From: Streptococcus cuniculi
GTDB taxonomy: Bacteria; Bacillota; Bacilli; Lactobacillales; Streptococcaceae
Length of the DNA: 64,000 bases
Assembly: GCF_001921845.1 (NCBI RefSeq)
Contig: NZ_MSJM01000001.1
Location: forward strand, 124,001 to 188,000
Direction of reading: 5' to 3'
In this document: in pieces, positions 35,288-44,615 of the stretch
How positions within the stretch are numbered: position 1 is the first letter of the stretch
Layout: every line of letters begins with the position of its first letter
Made by a program: the position numbers and the translations under genes
Notes under the pieces: generated by a model
Told to the model about the DNA's origin: nothing
Database searches by the model: none
What the model saw: the letters and a program-made list of their open reading frames with translations, nothing else

Positions 35288-37525
35288 CTATTTCACCGTC
35301 TCAATTTTCCATTTCTTCCAGCCCCGGAAACGAATAGCACCTTGTTCATCCGTCCGAAAGACCTGTATCTGCCGCTCTTGAAAACGTTGAAGGGCTTCCT
35401 GATGCGGATGCTGGTAGCGATTGTGTTTCCCCGCTGAAATCAAGGCTATCCTTGGAGAAATAACATCTAAAAATTCTGGATAGGAAGAGCCTCTTGAACC
35501 ATGATGTCCTGCCTTTAAAACGTCAACAGACAAGCGAGGATACCGCTTAATCAACTCCAATTCACCGTCTTCCAAATCCCCTGTAAATAGAAACCTGGTC
35601 TGCAATAACTCACCGTATAAGACAACCGAATCATTGTTACCACCATCTCCTTTCCCATAAGGATAGAGAACCCTCAAAAAACCATCACATATTGGAATAG
35701 TGTCACCTACTTTTACCAGATGAGGAGGCGTCTTTATTGTCTGTAACATCTCCATCAGCTCCTTACTAATCGTGCTCCCTTCAGAAATGTAGATACTACC
35801 GATATCTATTTCTCTTGCCACTTCCAACAAATCCCCCATATGATCCGCATGGGCATGCGTTAAAACTAGAACATCAATCTTGCTCACTCCTCGACTATGC
35901 AGATAGGGAATCAGGGTTCGCTCCGCATTGCTCTGACTCTCTTTTTCTTGCCATTTTTCTTTCGGAGTCACCCTCAACCTGCCACCGACATCAATCAAGA
36001 CCGTTCGCCCGCGCATGTCTCGCAAAAAGATACTGTCTCCTTGCCCAACATCCACTACTGTCACCTCATTTTCCACAGGATGTTTAATGATGAAAAATAG
36101 CAGAGCTGCCAAGCTGATGAGAGCTATGCACCATTTTGGCTTCTGATATAGATCATGTAGCAAAAGCAAGACGACTAATAAGACCAGTAGGCAAACAGCT
36201 GACGGCTTGCCAAAAATCCAGGGCTTCAAACCTAAACCTGCCAACCACTGAATACAGGATTCCAGCCAGACAAAAAGAAAATTAACCTGCGTGAGTTTGG
36301 CAAGTGGCGAAACAAGAAAAACAAGGCTTAAGCCTGGCAACAAGACCACATCAAAAAGAAAGGAAAAGAAAACGGTCAAGAGAATCGACAAGGGTTGAAA
36401 ACTGTAAAAATAGTAAATTAAGAGAGGTAAAATCCCAACTGAAATCGCTAAACTTTCTACCAGTATTTGCTTATAATGTCCCAAGTCTTCAAAATCAAAA
36501 ACGGTCAGGAGAAAGGCATAAGCAAAACTCAACACTCCACCTGCAGTGAGCAGAAAATGAGGCATGACTAGAAAGGAAAGGACAATCGTACAAGCTATAT
36601 TATCCAGCTTAGTGATGCCCATATTGGCAAACATCTTTTGCAAGAGAGAGCGATTCACCGATACTGAAAATCCTGTCAGACCTGCATAGATAAAGGAAAA
36701 TGGAACTTGTAACCAGTCTACATGCTCCTTTTGCATCCCCAAACTCAGGAACAGGTAGCGGAATTTATCGACAAAGAACCCCACCTGCATACCCGACAGC
36801 GCAAATAGATGGATAATTCCTAAGCTAGAGTAAAGGTCGCTCATCTGGTCAAATTCCTTGTCCAAGTCTCCAAATAAGAGCCCTATCATATAATACCGCA
36901 TCGGACTTGGAAAATGCTCCTTGATGTAGACCAAGGCCTTGCGTCGAACGAGAGAAAGCCAGTCCAAGGGATTCCAAGAAAAGTGCTGTCGAATCTTCCT
37001 GATTTGTTGAACCTTGACCGTGCGGTAAATCCCCTGCGTCCTCAAGTAATCCCGATAATCAAAACCATTGAAATTCCGCAGACCTTCTGGTTCAGACACC
37101 GTTGCTTCCACCTCCAATCTGATTAGACTGGATAAGTTTTTAAAATAGACCTGCTCTTCCTGACTTTTCAATTGGTAAAAAACAATGTACAAGTGTCCTG
37201 ATGATATCGCCCGAAAGGAAAGACTATCACCATTGACTTGGATGCTATCTGGCTTGACAGCCAACGAACTGACCTCCGTCGGAGCAGCCGCCTCATCCAG
37301 AGTAGCCTTCACACATTGGAAGCCAAAGAAAAGGAAAAAACAAGCTAAAATCGATAAAATCTGACAGCAGACTTTTTTCCCTTGATGAACCCAGAGCAGA
37401 GCCAATAAGCCCACCAAAATCAGACCTGATAAGACAGATAGGCGATACATGACAAAATAGAGGGTTAGTAGTAAAACAACTAGATGAATAGGAGCAAGAG
37501 GAATCTTTTTAATCAACTGTGACAT
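35288..37525 (-). CDS. comEC: Competence DNA channel protein ComEC
   Basis: Inner-membrane channel that imports single-stranded DNA in transformation. The 745-aa protein has N-terminal helices, the ComEC/Rec2 membrane domain (about 200-470, GLLFGDLDKEFD, HLFALSGMQVGFF) and a C-terminal metallo-beta-lactamase-like domain with VVDVGQGDSIF and LTHAHADHMGD, whose nuclease-type ligands are complete. I start at MSQLIKKI, which overlaps comEA by 17 bp; a longer frame begins 45 bp earlier. Translated with comEA. Confidence 0.93.
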   Translation of the reverse strand: MSQLIKKIPLAPIHLVVLLLTLYFVMYRLSVLSGLILVGLLALLWVHQGKKVCCQILSILACFFLFFGFQCVKATLDEAAAPTEVSSLAVKPDSIQVNGDSLSFRAISSGHLYIVFYQLKSQEEQVYFKNLSSLIRLEVEATVSEPEGLRNFNGFDYRDYLRTQGIYRTVKVQQIRKIRQHFSWNPLDWLSLVRRKALVYIKEHFPSPMRYYMIGLLFGDLDKEFDQMSDLYSSLGIIHLFALSGMQVGFFVDKFRYLFLSLGMQKEHVDWLQVPFSFIYAGLTGFSVSVNRSLLQKMFANMGITKLDNIACTIVLSFLVMPHFLLTAGGVLSFAYAFLLTVFDFEDLGHYKQILVESLAISVGILPLLIYYFYSFQPLSILLTVFFSFLFDVVLLPGLSLVFLVSPLAKLTQVNFLFVWLESCIQWLAGLGLKPWIFGKPSAVCLLVLLVVLLLLHDLYQKPKWCIALISLAALLFFIIKHPVENEVTVVDVGQGDSIFLRDMRGRTVLIDVGGRLRVTPKEKWQEKESQSNAERTLIPYLHSRGVSKIDVLVLTHAHADHMGDLLEVAREIDIGSIYISEGSTISKELMEMLQTIKTPPHLVKVGDTIPICDGFLRVLYPYGKGDGGNNDSVVLYGELLQTRFLFTGDLEDGELELIKRYPRLSVDVLKAGHHGSRGSSYPEFLDVISPRIALISAGKHNRYQHPHQEALQRFQERQIQVFRTDEQGAIRFRGWKKWKIETVK

Positions 37526-38147
37526 AAGGACGAATATTCTCCAAACTCTTGCCACCAATTCCAGGTACATTCTTCAAATCATCAACCGATTGAAAACGGC
37601 CATTACTCTCACGGTAGGCAACAATATCTGCTGCCCGCTTGGCACCGATTCCTGAAATAGTCTGCAATTCTGCTTCTGTAGCCGTATTGAGATTGACAAG
37701 ACCTGTCGTTGCTCCCTTATCGCCACTTGCTTGCGCTGGACTCGCGGAAGGAATAATCGAGACAGCCTCCTCCTTGGTCGCGACATAAACAACGCCCTCA
37801 TCACTCAACTTCTGAGCTAAATTGACGGACTTAGAATCAGCAGCTTCTGTCAAACCACCCGCTGCTTCTACCGCATCATGGATACGACTTCCTGCTGGCA
37901 AATGGTAAATTCCAGGTTTCTTAACAGCACCCTTGACATCGACAACGAGGCTCGTTTCTGACTGTGAACTTGCAGTTTTTTCCACTACCTGCTCGCTACT
38001 AGTTGCAAAGTCTGTCAGGCTAGTCGCTTCTTCTGTCTGCCCCGTTTGCCCCAATACAAAGACAAGCGCAAGAATGCCACTAAGCCCTACTCCTGCCACA
38101 ATAAACCACTTATAATCACGCAAAACGTGTATCCACTTTTCAAGCAT
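37509..38147 (-). CDS. comEA: Competence DNA receptor ComEA
   Basis: Membrane-anchored receptor that binds double-stranded DNA outside the cell. The 212-aa protein has one transmembrane helix (about 15-33), a flexible Ser/Thr/Glu linker, an SLBB-like domain (DVKGAVKKPGIYHLPAGSR, about 69-115) and tandem helix-hairpin-helix motifs (LVNLNTATEAELQTISGIG and LKNVPGIGGKSLE). ATG follows GGAGG. A com-box lies 20 bp upstream, indicating late competence expression with comEC. Confidence 0.95.
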   Translation of the reverse strand: MLEKWIHVLRDYKWFIVAGVGLSGILALVFVLGQTGQTEEATSLTDFATSSEQVVEKTASSQSETSLVVDVKGAVKKPGIYHLPAGSRIHDAVEAAGGLTEAADSKSVNLAQKLSDEGVVYVATKEEAVSIIPSASPAQASGDKGATTGLVNLNTATEAELQTISGIGAKRAADIVAYRESNGRFQSVDDLKNVPGIGGKSLENIRPYVTVD

Positions 38148-38167
38148 ATTCTGACCTCCACTTTATC

Positions 38168-38175
38168 TATTCGCA
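38168..38175 (-). promoter_or_regulatory. com-box (SigX/ComX promoter) of comEA
   Basis: Minus strand TTTTGCGAATA contains TGCGAATA, a form of the streptococcal com-box T(A/G)CGAATA preceded by T's. It ends 20 nt before the comEA ATG. Confidence 0.75.
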
Positions 38176-38184
38176 AAACCTATC

Positions 38185-38211
38185 AAAAAAACTCGCACAA
38201 GACGAGTTTTT
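38185..38211 (-). terminator. Terminator between tRNA-Thr and comEA
   Basis: AAAAACTCG and CGAGTTTTT, loop CACAAGA, with T-runs on both strands. It insulates comEA-comEC from upstream transcription. Confidence 0.8.
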
Positions 38212-38263
38212 AAAGAACATAGAATTTTTTGTATAAATGAAGATCGATTATCTGCATAGCAGC

Positions 38264-38284
38264 TAGCTATGTGTCACATAGCTA
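38264..38284. other. Perfect 21-bp palindrome near tRNA-Thr
   Basis: TAGCTATGTG-T-CACATAGCTA, 10-bp arms around one base, in the 3'-side flank of tRNA-Thr. It could be a protein-binding site or part of a relic attachment region; nothing in the window decides. Confidence 0.5.
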
Positions 38285-38311
38285 ACAGAGCAAGACCACA
38301 TAAAGCAACAT

Positions 38312-38336
38312 AAAAAAGCCTGCTGTCGCAGACTTT
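38312..38336 (-). terminator. Terminator of tRNA-Thr
   Basis: On the minus strand AAAGTCTGC-GACA-GCAGGCTTT followed by T's; one G-U pair in the stem. It begins 11 nt after the tRNA 3' end. Confidence 0.75.
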
Positions 38337-38347
38337 CTATACTAGTA

Positions 38348-38420
38348 TGCTAGTTGCCGGGATTGAACCGGCGACCTCATCCTTACCATGGATGCGCTCT
38401 ACCGACTGAGCTAAACCAGC
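38348..38420 (-). tRNA. tRNA-Thr (anticodon GGU)
   Basis: A 73-nt cloverleaf on the minus strand: acceptor GCTGGTT pairs AACTAGC with one G-U, D loop AGCTCAGTCGGTAGAGC, anticodon stem CATCC/GGATG with loop ATGGTAA (anticodon GGT, codon ACC), T arm GCCGG-TTCGATC-CCGGC. CCA is not encoded. The conjugation island lies on its 5' side, so it is not placed as if integrated into the tRNA 3' end. Confidence 0.96.
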
Positions 38421-38584
38421 AATACTTTAACAGTATACCAAGAAATCAATCATTTGTCAAATGTTCTCGTAAATTTATTTTTATCTTTTGAAAACCATTA
38501 AAGTTTCCTAAACGAGTGCAAAATAGGGCTAAACAATCCACTTTTCTTAGCTTACTGGAGGAAGCCTTATTATTTTGTTGGTTA

Positions 38585-38704
38585 TCATTCTGAAACAGTT
38601 AATCTAGCTCCTACTTTCTCATATTCCTGCTTCTTCTTTGATAGGCCTTGCTCCATTTGTTTGAATTTTTGCTCATCGTTTCTCCTTTCCTCTCGTTTTG
38701 CCAA
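38585..38704 (-). CDS. Possible 39-aa coiled protein overlapping the VirB8-like gene
   Basis: An open frame from TTG at 38704 (MAKREERRNDEQKFKQMEQG, then Lys/Glu-rich, ending RLTVSE) overlaps the last 32 bp of the VirB8-like gene in another frame. It is strongly charged and looks helical. It has no good Shine-Dalgarno at the TTG, and the ATG at its residue 17 could be a start. It may be the tail of a lost downstream conjugation gene. Low confidence. Confidence 0.25.
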   Translation of the reverse strand: MAKREERRNDEQKFKQMEQGLSKKKQEYEKVGARLTVSE

Positions 38705-39290
38705 TGACCGCTTTTGCGGTTTCGCCTACAGATAACTCTGACCCATCTGAAAGAACAACCGCTTCTATATTGTTTACGAGGAACTTGTTCTCCGTCTCAC
38801 TATAGTTCAAACGAAGAGTCGCTGTTCCTTGCTCGTTGTAGGACTTCCCATCACGATTGTCCTTTTCTTCTAAAATTGTTTGAGAATAACGGACTTGTGC
38901 AATGACTTCCTTGTTTTCACTATCGATGTAGATGGTGGCGTTTTGGTAGATGCGGTCCACCACATAGCCTTTGTAGGTCTTTTGAAGCGGTGTATCCTCG
39001 TCAGAAACGGTTGCGTTGTAGAGGCTTTCTGTCATAAAAGGCTTGTAGCGCTTGCGATTTTCTCCCAAGTCCTTCCTGGTATAATAGGCAATCAAGAAGT
39101 CTTCAACTCCTTTTCGCTTGAGTTCATGAGGTTCTGCCTCTTTCTTTTTAACCGTTTGGGATGCTTGCGCTTCTTTCTTGTTCATTCTCGACTGGATAGA
39201 AGCTGTTCCATAGCCTAGTGAGAAGATGAGAGCAGCCAAAAGTATGGCCACACCTATCTTCAGGAGTTTCACTAATCGTTCATTATACAT
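38673..39290 (-). CDS. Conjugation protein, VirB8/TcpC-like
   Basis: A 205-aa protein with one N-terminal transmembrane helix (about 10-28) and an extracytoplasmic NTF2-like domain (VEDFLIAYYTRKDLGENRKRYK, then TATLRLNYSETENKFLVNNI), the layout of VirB8/TcpC proteins that scaffold Gram-positive type IV secretion. Homology is inferred from architecture and position. It follows the CHAP hydrolase gene by 21 bp, last of the intact secretion genes. Confidence 0.7.
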   Translation of the reverse strand: MYNERLVKLLKIGVAILLAALIFSLGYGTASIQSRMNKKEAQASQTVKKKEAEPHELKRKGVEDFLIAYYTRKDLGENRKRYKPFMTESLYNATVSDEDTPLQKTYKGYVVDRIYQNATIYIDSENKEVIAQVRYSQTILEEKDNRDGKSYNEQGTATLRLNYSETENKFLVNNIEAVVLSDGSELSVGETAKAVIGKTRGKEKR

Positions 39291-39311
39291 GATTTCTTCT
39301 TATTTCCTTTC

Positions 39312-41906
39312 TTATTTTGGTGTCATGAAATAGATTCCTGCTTGTGGTCGTAAGACTCGCCATGCCAACTCATAGGTTGTCCCCATCCCATTCATCTCAC
39401 TCACGAGGAATGAACCATCGTCATTGAGATATTCACAAAAGGCAACGTGACCGTAGACAACATGGCTTCCCAGCACTCCTGCACTAAAAACTACCGCAGA
39501 GCCTACCTTAGGCTCCGTTGAAATTTCGTAGCCATGGAGCTGGCCAGAAGTTGCCCAATTGGTCGCATTTCCTAAATACGGATCAATATGCTTGCCAATC
39601 TGATAGAAGCGGTTATACACGTACCAGGTACAATTGCCTAAAGCGTAGGCATTTCCTGGGTATCCTTGGCCTTGTGTGACTGCTTGATCACTTGGTAAAC
39701 CGTAAGGAAGCTTATCCTTGTATTCTGCTGGAACTGTCTTGCTTGATGTTCCTGTACTCGTGTCTGTTCCACCTCTCAAATAGGCTTCCCATTGTCTTGC
39801 GGACTGTCTTCTAGCTTCTAGTTTGTTTCCTGGGTTGCCTTCCCATTTCACAAGAAAGGCAAGGGTCAAGTCATCTGTAGAGGCATCACTCGTTAAGATA
39901 TTCCGAACAACCGCTTTGTGGTAAGCTGTATCCCCATGAAGCATGAAATCCAGCTGTAATTCTAAGTCATACCACTTCTTGTTTTTTGTTTTGGCATAAT
40001 CAAGCAACATCGTATGTCGGACAGAGCCATCGCCTGTATCCGTCCATTGACCAAGACCGATTCCACGGTGGATGATATTAGGATATTGGCCATTGTAGAT
40101 AGTCGGTCCATTCATGGATAACCAAGCGGGATCGTCCCACGAATCAGCGCTTGCCCCTATAGGGGGATTCAGATAGTCTCCTTCTGCCCGTTTCGGATTG
40201 ATACTACTTTCCACATCAAAGTTCCCCAACATGGACGCCAAGCCCTTGATAGACAGTTTCTTTCCTTCTTTCTGAAGTTCTTTACTCAAGTAATTCCTAA
40301 TAAAATGGACTTTCTTTGCCTTATCACTATCGACATCGATGGACTTGAGGTAGGTCTCTTCTGAATACTTGACTGATTTGAAATAGAAGCCTGGGTTGAC
40401 ATAGAACCAGTCCTCTCGTGATTCAGGATTCCAGTTCGTAAGGGTGGACTTAGGCGTATAGCTTAATTTCTTCTGATACGCAATGGTTTGTCCTCCTGCC
40501 CCATTGGTCTTCCCAATTTGACTGCCCACATCCACCTCTTGCCCGTCTTTTACCCTGATTTCAGAGACTTCATAAAAAGTGAATTTGGCGTCAAGTGTTT
40601 CAATGGTGATTGTGCTGTCTTTGACCTTCACTTTTCCTGATAAGGGAGCGTATAGAGGATGATGACCTTTGATGTCAAGCGTTGTGGTATCTGAGCGCTT
40701 GTCTTTTTTGACATAGCCAAATCGCTTCTTAATCGTAAGCGGTTCATCTGCTTCCGGTTTGTCATCGGGGTAAAAGGGGTTCTCAAGTTCTAAGATACTC
40801 GCAAATTTGCCAATCTCCTTCGACTGTTCCATCAACTCCTCAAACTCTTCTTGTTCGTCTTTAGAGAGACTGAACTTTGTCTTCTTTTTTGTGTAGAGGT
40901 CTTTGATGGTCTTTAAAGTTGTAGGCTCACTATTCAATCCCTTCCACAAATCCTCGACATAGGTGCGACCTGCATATTGATTCATGAAGTGATAATGGGC
41001 ATCTAACCTTGGGTCTTCATGAATAGTGTCATAGTGAAAGTGAATGTAGAGGAGCGGGTCTTCCCAATTCGTATAATATTCGACTGTATCATTTGACTTC
41101 TGCCGATCTAGTTGGGTCATATAGAGATAGGTCTCATTCAAGTCATACTCGCTCTGGATGGGAAACACTTGACTAAATACCCCTATCATCACTAGAAGCA
41201 ATAATAGGACTCCTCCGCCCGCAAATAAGCTCCATTTCCCCACACTAGTGGATAGAACACTCTTAACAGAGCTCATCCATGGTTTTCGGGCATATTGGGC
41301 ATATTTTCGTGGTTTCTGCTGTTTCGAGGGAGAGACAGGCCTTTTCTTTGAGAGTTTATTTGTTCTACTGGAGCTTGATAAGAACTGTGATTTGGCGACA
41401 GTAGACAGCCTTGATTTGACATAAGCTAGACTGTTTTGGACACGGTGTAGCCCCACTCTTCCTTCTTGTATCTGCCGCTTCAGCTCGACAATCTCTTGTA
41501 AATCATCATCCTGAACCAATAGGTCATCTCTTGCACGACTCGATTCCAATCTCAATCGTTGCGCCAAAGTCGATTTAAACAGCCCTGTTTGTTTAACAGG
41601 GGAAGGCTTCTTTACTTCATCCCTTAGCTCTACATCACCTGCAATCATTTCTGTCTTAGGGAGAGCCTTGGAAGACATTTGCTTTGACTTCTGATAAGCG
41701 GGCATGGGGTTTCCTTTTTTCTTCCGAAGTCGCTCCACTGCTCTCTTTACATCATCTACCGATACCTTTTTCACAAGAGAGGCATTCGTAGTTGTCCCCA
41801 TCCTCTTCCAATTCTGATGAGATAAATAGGTCTTTTTGTGCTCTGATGACGAACTAGTGAGTTGAGATTTAGCTATTTCAAGTTCAATCGTTTTTTTCTC
41901 GTCCAT
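39312..41906 (-). CDS. Conjugation cell-wall hydrolase (degenerate M23-like, lysozyme-like and CHAP domains)
   Basis: An 864-aa VirB1-like protein that opens peptidoglycan for the transfer channel. A basic cytoplasmic N-terminus (about 1-215) precedes one transmembrane helix (about 220-245). Then come an M23-fold-like segment (HPLYAPLSGKVKVKDSTITI onward) lacking the usual HxH ligands, a phage-tail-lysozyme-type domain (LASMLGNFDVESSINP, GIGLGQWTD), and a C-terminal CHAP domain with Cys in GNCTWYVYNRF and His in GHVAFCEY. ATG follows AGGAGAGGGG. It is 19 bp after virB4, same operon. Confidence 0.85.
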   Translation of the reverse strand: MDEKKTIELEIAKSQLTSSSSEHKKTYLSHQNWKRMGTTTNASLVKKVSVDDVKRAVERLRKKKGNPMPAYQKSKQMSSKALPKTEMIAGDVELRDEVKKPSPVKQTGLFKSTLAQRLRLESSRARDDLLVQDDDLQEIVELKRQIQEGRVGLHRVQNSLAYVKSRLSTVAKSQFLSSSSRTNKLSKKRPVSPSKQQKPRKYAQYARKPWMSSVKSVLSTSVGKWSLFAGGGVLLLLLVMIGVFSQVFPIQSEYDLNETYLYMTQLDRQKSNDTVEYYTNWEDPLLYIHFHYDTIHEDPRLDAHYHFMNQYAGRTYVEDLWKGLNSEPTTLKTIKDLYTKKKTKFSLSKDEQEEFEELMEQSKEIGKFASILELENPFYPDDKPEADEPLTIKKRFGYVKKDKRSDTTTLDIKGHHPLYAPLSGKVKVKDSTITIETLDAKFTFYEVSEIRVKDGQEVDVGSQIGKTNGAGGQTIAYQKKLSYTPKSTLTNWNPESREDWFYVNPGFYFKSVKYSEETYLKSIDVDSDKAKKVHFIRNYLSKELQKEGKKLSIKGLASMLGNFDVESSINPKRAEGDYLNPPIGASADSWDDPAWLSMNGPTIYNGQYPNIIHRGIGLGQWTDTGDGSVRHTMLLDYAKTKNKKWYDLELQLDFMLHGDTAYHKAVVRNILTSDASTDDLTLAFLVKWEGNPGNKLEARRQSARQWEAYLRGGTDTSTGTSSKTVPAEYKDKLPYGLPSDQAVTQGQGYPGNAYALGNCTWYVYNRFYQIGKHIDPYLGNATNWATSGQLHGYEISTEPKVGSAVVFSAGVLGSHVVYGHVAFCEYLNDDGSFLVSEMNGMGTTYELAWRVLRPQAGIYFMTPK

Positions 41907-41925
41907 CCCCTCTCCTCTCTATTCA

Positions 41926-44298
41926 TCAGGCATCAGTCGCAATGAGGCGGTATAGCTTGGAATCCTTTGGAATAGGATTTTCAAAGGGCACTACGATGTC
42001 ACCTGCCACAATCAAACCTGTTCCCTTAGCCTTTGGCCGCTCGATATAGCGAACTTGTTGTTCCGTTAGTTTAACCACTTTCTTTACCTCTTTGAGGGCT
42101 AAGCCCTCTAATTTAAGCAATATCTTAAAGTGACTATTTCCTAAGAGTTTACGTCCTTGTGGTGAACCTGTTAGAGTTTCGGGCATCTGGGTAATACCTG
42201 TTGGGATACAGCCGTATTTACGGATTCGAGACCACAAATGATTGAAATAAGTAGCCTGATAGTCCTCTTCAAAGTAAAGCTGTAGTTCATCAAAATAGAA
42301 CCAGACTTTCTCCCCTTTTGCTCGTGCTTCGACAACCTGATTCCAGATGAAATCTTGAATGACCAGCAAAGCAAAATGCTTGAGCTGACCTGATAAGCGC
42401 TGCAAATTAAAGATAATGAAACGATTGTCTAAATTCACCGAGGTCTGTTTTGAGAAGATGTCATAGCTTCCCAGCGTATAGATTTCTAACTTCAAAGCTA
42501 GCCGTTTTGCCTCAAGCTCTTCCTGTTCACTAAGTACCCTATGCCACTCTTTGAGAGTCGGCTGTTCAAACCGTTTATAGGTGAGTTTGGTCACTCGGTC
42601 AATGAGAGAAATCGTCTCATCTCCAAAATCCGATAGGAGACTAGTAAACAAGGTAACAAGGAAGTTGGATTTTGCGCCTTCAGGGTCTTTATCGTCCTCT
42701 AGCAACTTCTCCTTATCAGGAATATCCATCAGGTTAAAAGAGGTGTCTGTTCCGACCGCTATATCAATGATTTCAGCCCCAAACTCTCGACCAATATCTA
42801 AATATTCTGTCTCGGGATCGATGACAATCACCTTATCCCTCTTGTATTTTAAAAGGGTAGAGATGATTTCATTTTTGGCTACTACCGATTTCCCTGAACC
42901 TGACGCTCCCATAATCACACCACTTGCAGAAAGGAGGTCATTCTTTCGGTCTATTGAAATGATATTGTGAGAAGCTTGATTTTGACCATAATAGCGAGCA
43001 TTAGGACTTTTTGAGATAAAATCGATAGATGAAAAAGGAATTTGAGTGGCAAGGTTGGCGGTCGTCATGCTTCTGGGAAACACCTTCTTGATGCGAACAT
43101 TCTGATGAAGGTCAAGATAGTTTTTCCCGATTGGAAGAACCGTATTGAGGGCTTCTTCTTGGTGGTAATAGATTTCCCCAAAACGTACTCCCACCTTACG
43201 ACCTGCTCGTTCAATCTTACTTTGATGCAAGGCTAATTCTTCATAGCTATTGGCTTTAAAGTGAACTAGAATCAAGCCTCTAAAAATCTTCTGGTCTCGA
43301 TCTTTCACTTCTTTGCGCCAGTTTCCAGCTTCCTCAAAATCATCTGAAGCTTGAGAACCTAGCACTAGTTCCGTTGGAATATAGGAAGTTGCAGCACGTT
43401 TCGCAGACCGAATCTGTTCCACATTGGCCTCAGCTTGCGCCTCTTCAATATCCTCAATAATCTCTTCGGTATCATAAGCGGTCGCATGAATCAAGATGGC
43501 TAGTTCAATCCCTACAGAGGTTAATTCCTTAATCAAATCGTCTTCCATTGATTTCGGATAGTATTTGATATATAAGGTCTTTGAAACCATCTCATTGATT
43601 TTGACATCTTTTCGATCGAACTCAATCACATCTGGTGCGATGAAATCCTTACTAGTGAGACCTGAAATCCGCAAATCATGATAGGTGTAAGGCAAGGTCT
43701 CTACTCCATTTAGAATCTCCGAAAATATTGAGAGGCGTTCCATCTCTGTCAGTGGCTGAAACGATACATCAATCGTCTTATAGATATTTTCAAGTGTCAC
43801 GCCTACATCTTGTAACGCCAACTGGGCTTGTTTTTTGCCAATTGCATTTTGAGAAATTGTCATGTATTTCCGAATTTCAAAATTATTGCTTGTAATATCA
43901 AAGCGTTCTTGTATTTGAGCATTTAGTTCGGCACGATAGCCATCATTTCTATCATTGTTTTTTTCATAGAGGACTTGGCGCAACATATCTTCTTTCACTC
44001 TTTTATTGAGAATGAGAAGCTGTAAACTAGAACCTGCATCAATGGCATTAAAAGCCTTGGCATGTGCCTCTCCAATGGTCAATTGTTGTTCATATTCAGC
44101 CGCAAGATATGAGGCATCTCCTAGACGGAAAGTGATTGAATAGCTGTCGTCCACAATGTGCATGAGCCCTCCTTGAAACAGGCTCGTATAAGCCAAGGTG
44201 TTTTGAGTAGTTGGCTTGAGTTGGCGTTTCAAATACTCTACTCTTTCCAATTCAGATTTGGTCAGTTTCTCTGACATTTTTCGCTTGAATAAAGTCAC
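41926..44298 (-). CDS. VirB4-family conjugation ATPase
   Basis: A 790-aa cytoplasmic ATPase that powers the type IV secretion channel. Walker A is GASGSGKS (about residue 465) and Walker B is VWFYFDELQLYFEE (about 665). The N-terminal half is the VirB4 domain interacting with the membrane complex. The start is GTG at 44298, 10 nt after AGGAG and overlapping prgI by 47 bp; a Met at residue 8 is an alternative. It is intact, which argues against old decay of the island. Confidence 0.92.
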   Translation of the reverse strand: MTLFKRKMSEKLTKSELERVEYLKRQLKPTTQNTLAYTSLFQGGLMHIVDDSYSITFRLGDASYLAAEYEQQLTIGEAHAKAFNAIDAGSSLQLLILNKRVKEDMLRQVLYEKNNDRNDGYRAELNAQIQERFDITSNNFEIRKYMTISQNAIGKKQAQLALQDVGVTLENIYKTIDVSFQPLTEMERLSIFSEILNGVETLPYTYHDLRISGLTSKDFIAPDVIEFDRKDVKINEMVSKTLYIKYYPKSMEDDLIKELTSVGIELAILIHATAYDTEEIIEDIEEAQAEANVEQIRSAKRAATSYIPTELVLGSQASDDFEEAGNWRKEVKDRDQKIFRGLILVHFKANSYEELALHQSKIERAGRKVGVRFGEIYYHQEEALNTVLPIGKNYLDLHQNVRIKKVFPRSMTTANLATQIPFSSIDFISKSPNARYYGQNQASHNIISIDRKNDLLSASGVIMGASGSGKSVVAKNEIISTLLKYKRDKVIVIDPETEYLDIGREFGAEIIDIAVGTDTSFNLMDIPDKEKLLEDDKDPEGAKSNFLVTLFTSLLSDFGDETISLIDRVTKLTYKRFEQPTLKEWHRVLSEQEELEAKRLALKLEIYTLGSYDIFSKQTSVNLDNRFIIFNLQRLSGQLKHFALLVIQDFIWNQVVEARAKGEKVWFYFDELQLYFEEDYQATYFNHLWSRIRKYGCIPTGITQMPETLTGSPQGRKLLGNSHFKILLKLEGLALKEVKKVVKLTEQQVRYIERPKAKGTGLIVAGDIVVPFENPIPKDSKLYRLIATDA

Positions 44299-44614
44299 TA
44301 GAACGATACTCCTTTCTATCTCGATGTTCTATTTGATAAATTCTACGTTTCGTCAACAGAAAAAAATAAAAACGCTCCGAAAAAGAGAAACGTTTGTCAA
44401 TACTCAATCCAATAATCATCGTTGGACTGAATAGACTTGCCGCAACAACAAAAACCAGCCAATCTGGATAATCAAAGAAAAATAATAAGGTTGTCACACC
44501 AAGAGTCAAAGTACCTCCGAATACCAACAATAAGCCTCTTCCTGTTAATTGGAAAAGAATCGGCTTTTCTTCTTTGATAAAGTCGTCTAAAAAGATTGAT
44601 CCTAATTTATTCAT
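44252..44614 (-). CDS. PrgI-family conjugation membrane protein
   Basis: A 120-aa protein with two hydrophobic helices (about 26-46 and 52-70) and a basic C-terminus, as in PrgI proteins encoded directly upstream of VirB4 in Gram-positive conjugation modules. Starts MNKLGSIFLDDFIKEEKPIL. It follows the TrbL-like gene by 1 bp and overlaps virB4 by 47 bp, so the three are coupled. Confidence 0.85.
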   Translation of the reverse strand: MNKLGSIFLDDFIKEEKPILFQLTGRGLLLVFGGTLTLGVTTLLFFFDYPDWLVFVVAASLFSPTMIIGLSIDKRFSFSERFYFFLLTKRRIYQIEHRDRKEYRSSDFIQAKNVRETDQI

Positions 44615-44615
44615 C

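Noticed and set aside
38348..38420. tRNA-Thr as integration site of the conjugation island
   Set aside because: The island is on the 5' side of the tRNA, no duplicated tRNA 3' end was seen near 50.7-51.2 kb, and no integrase is present.
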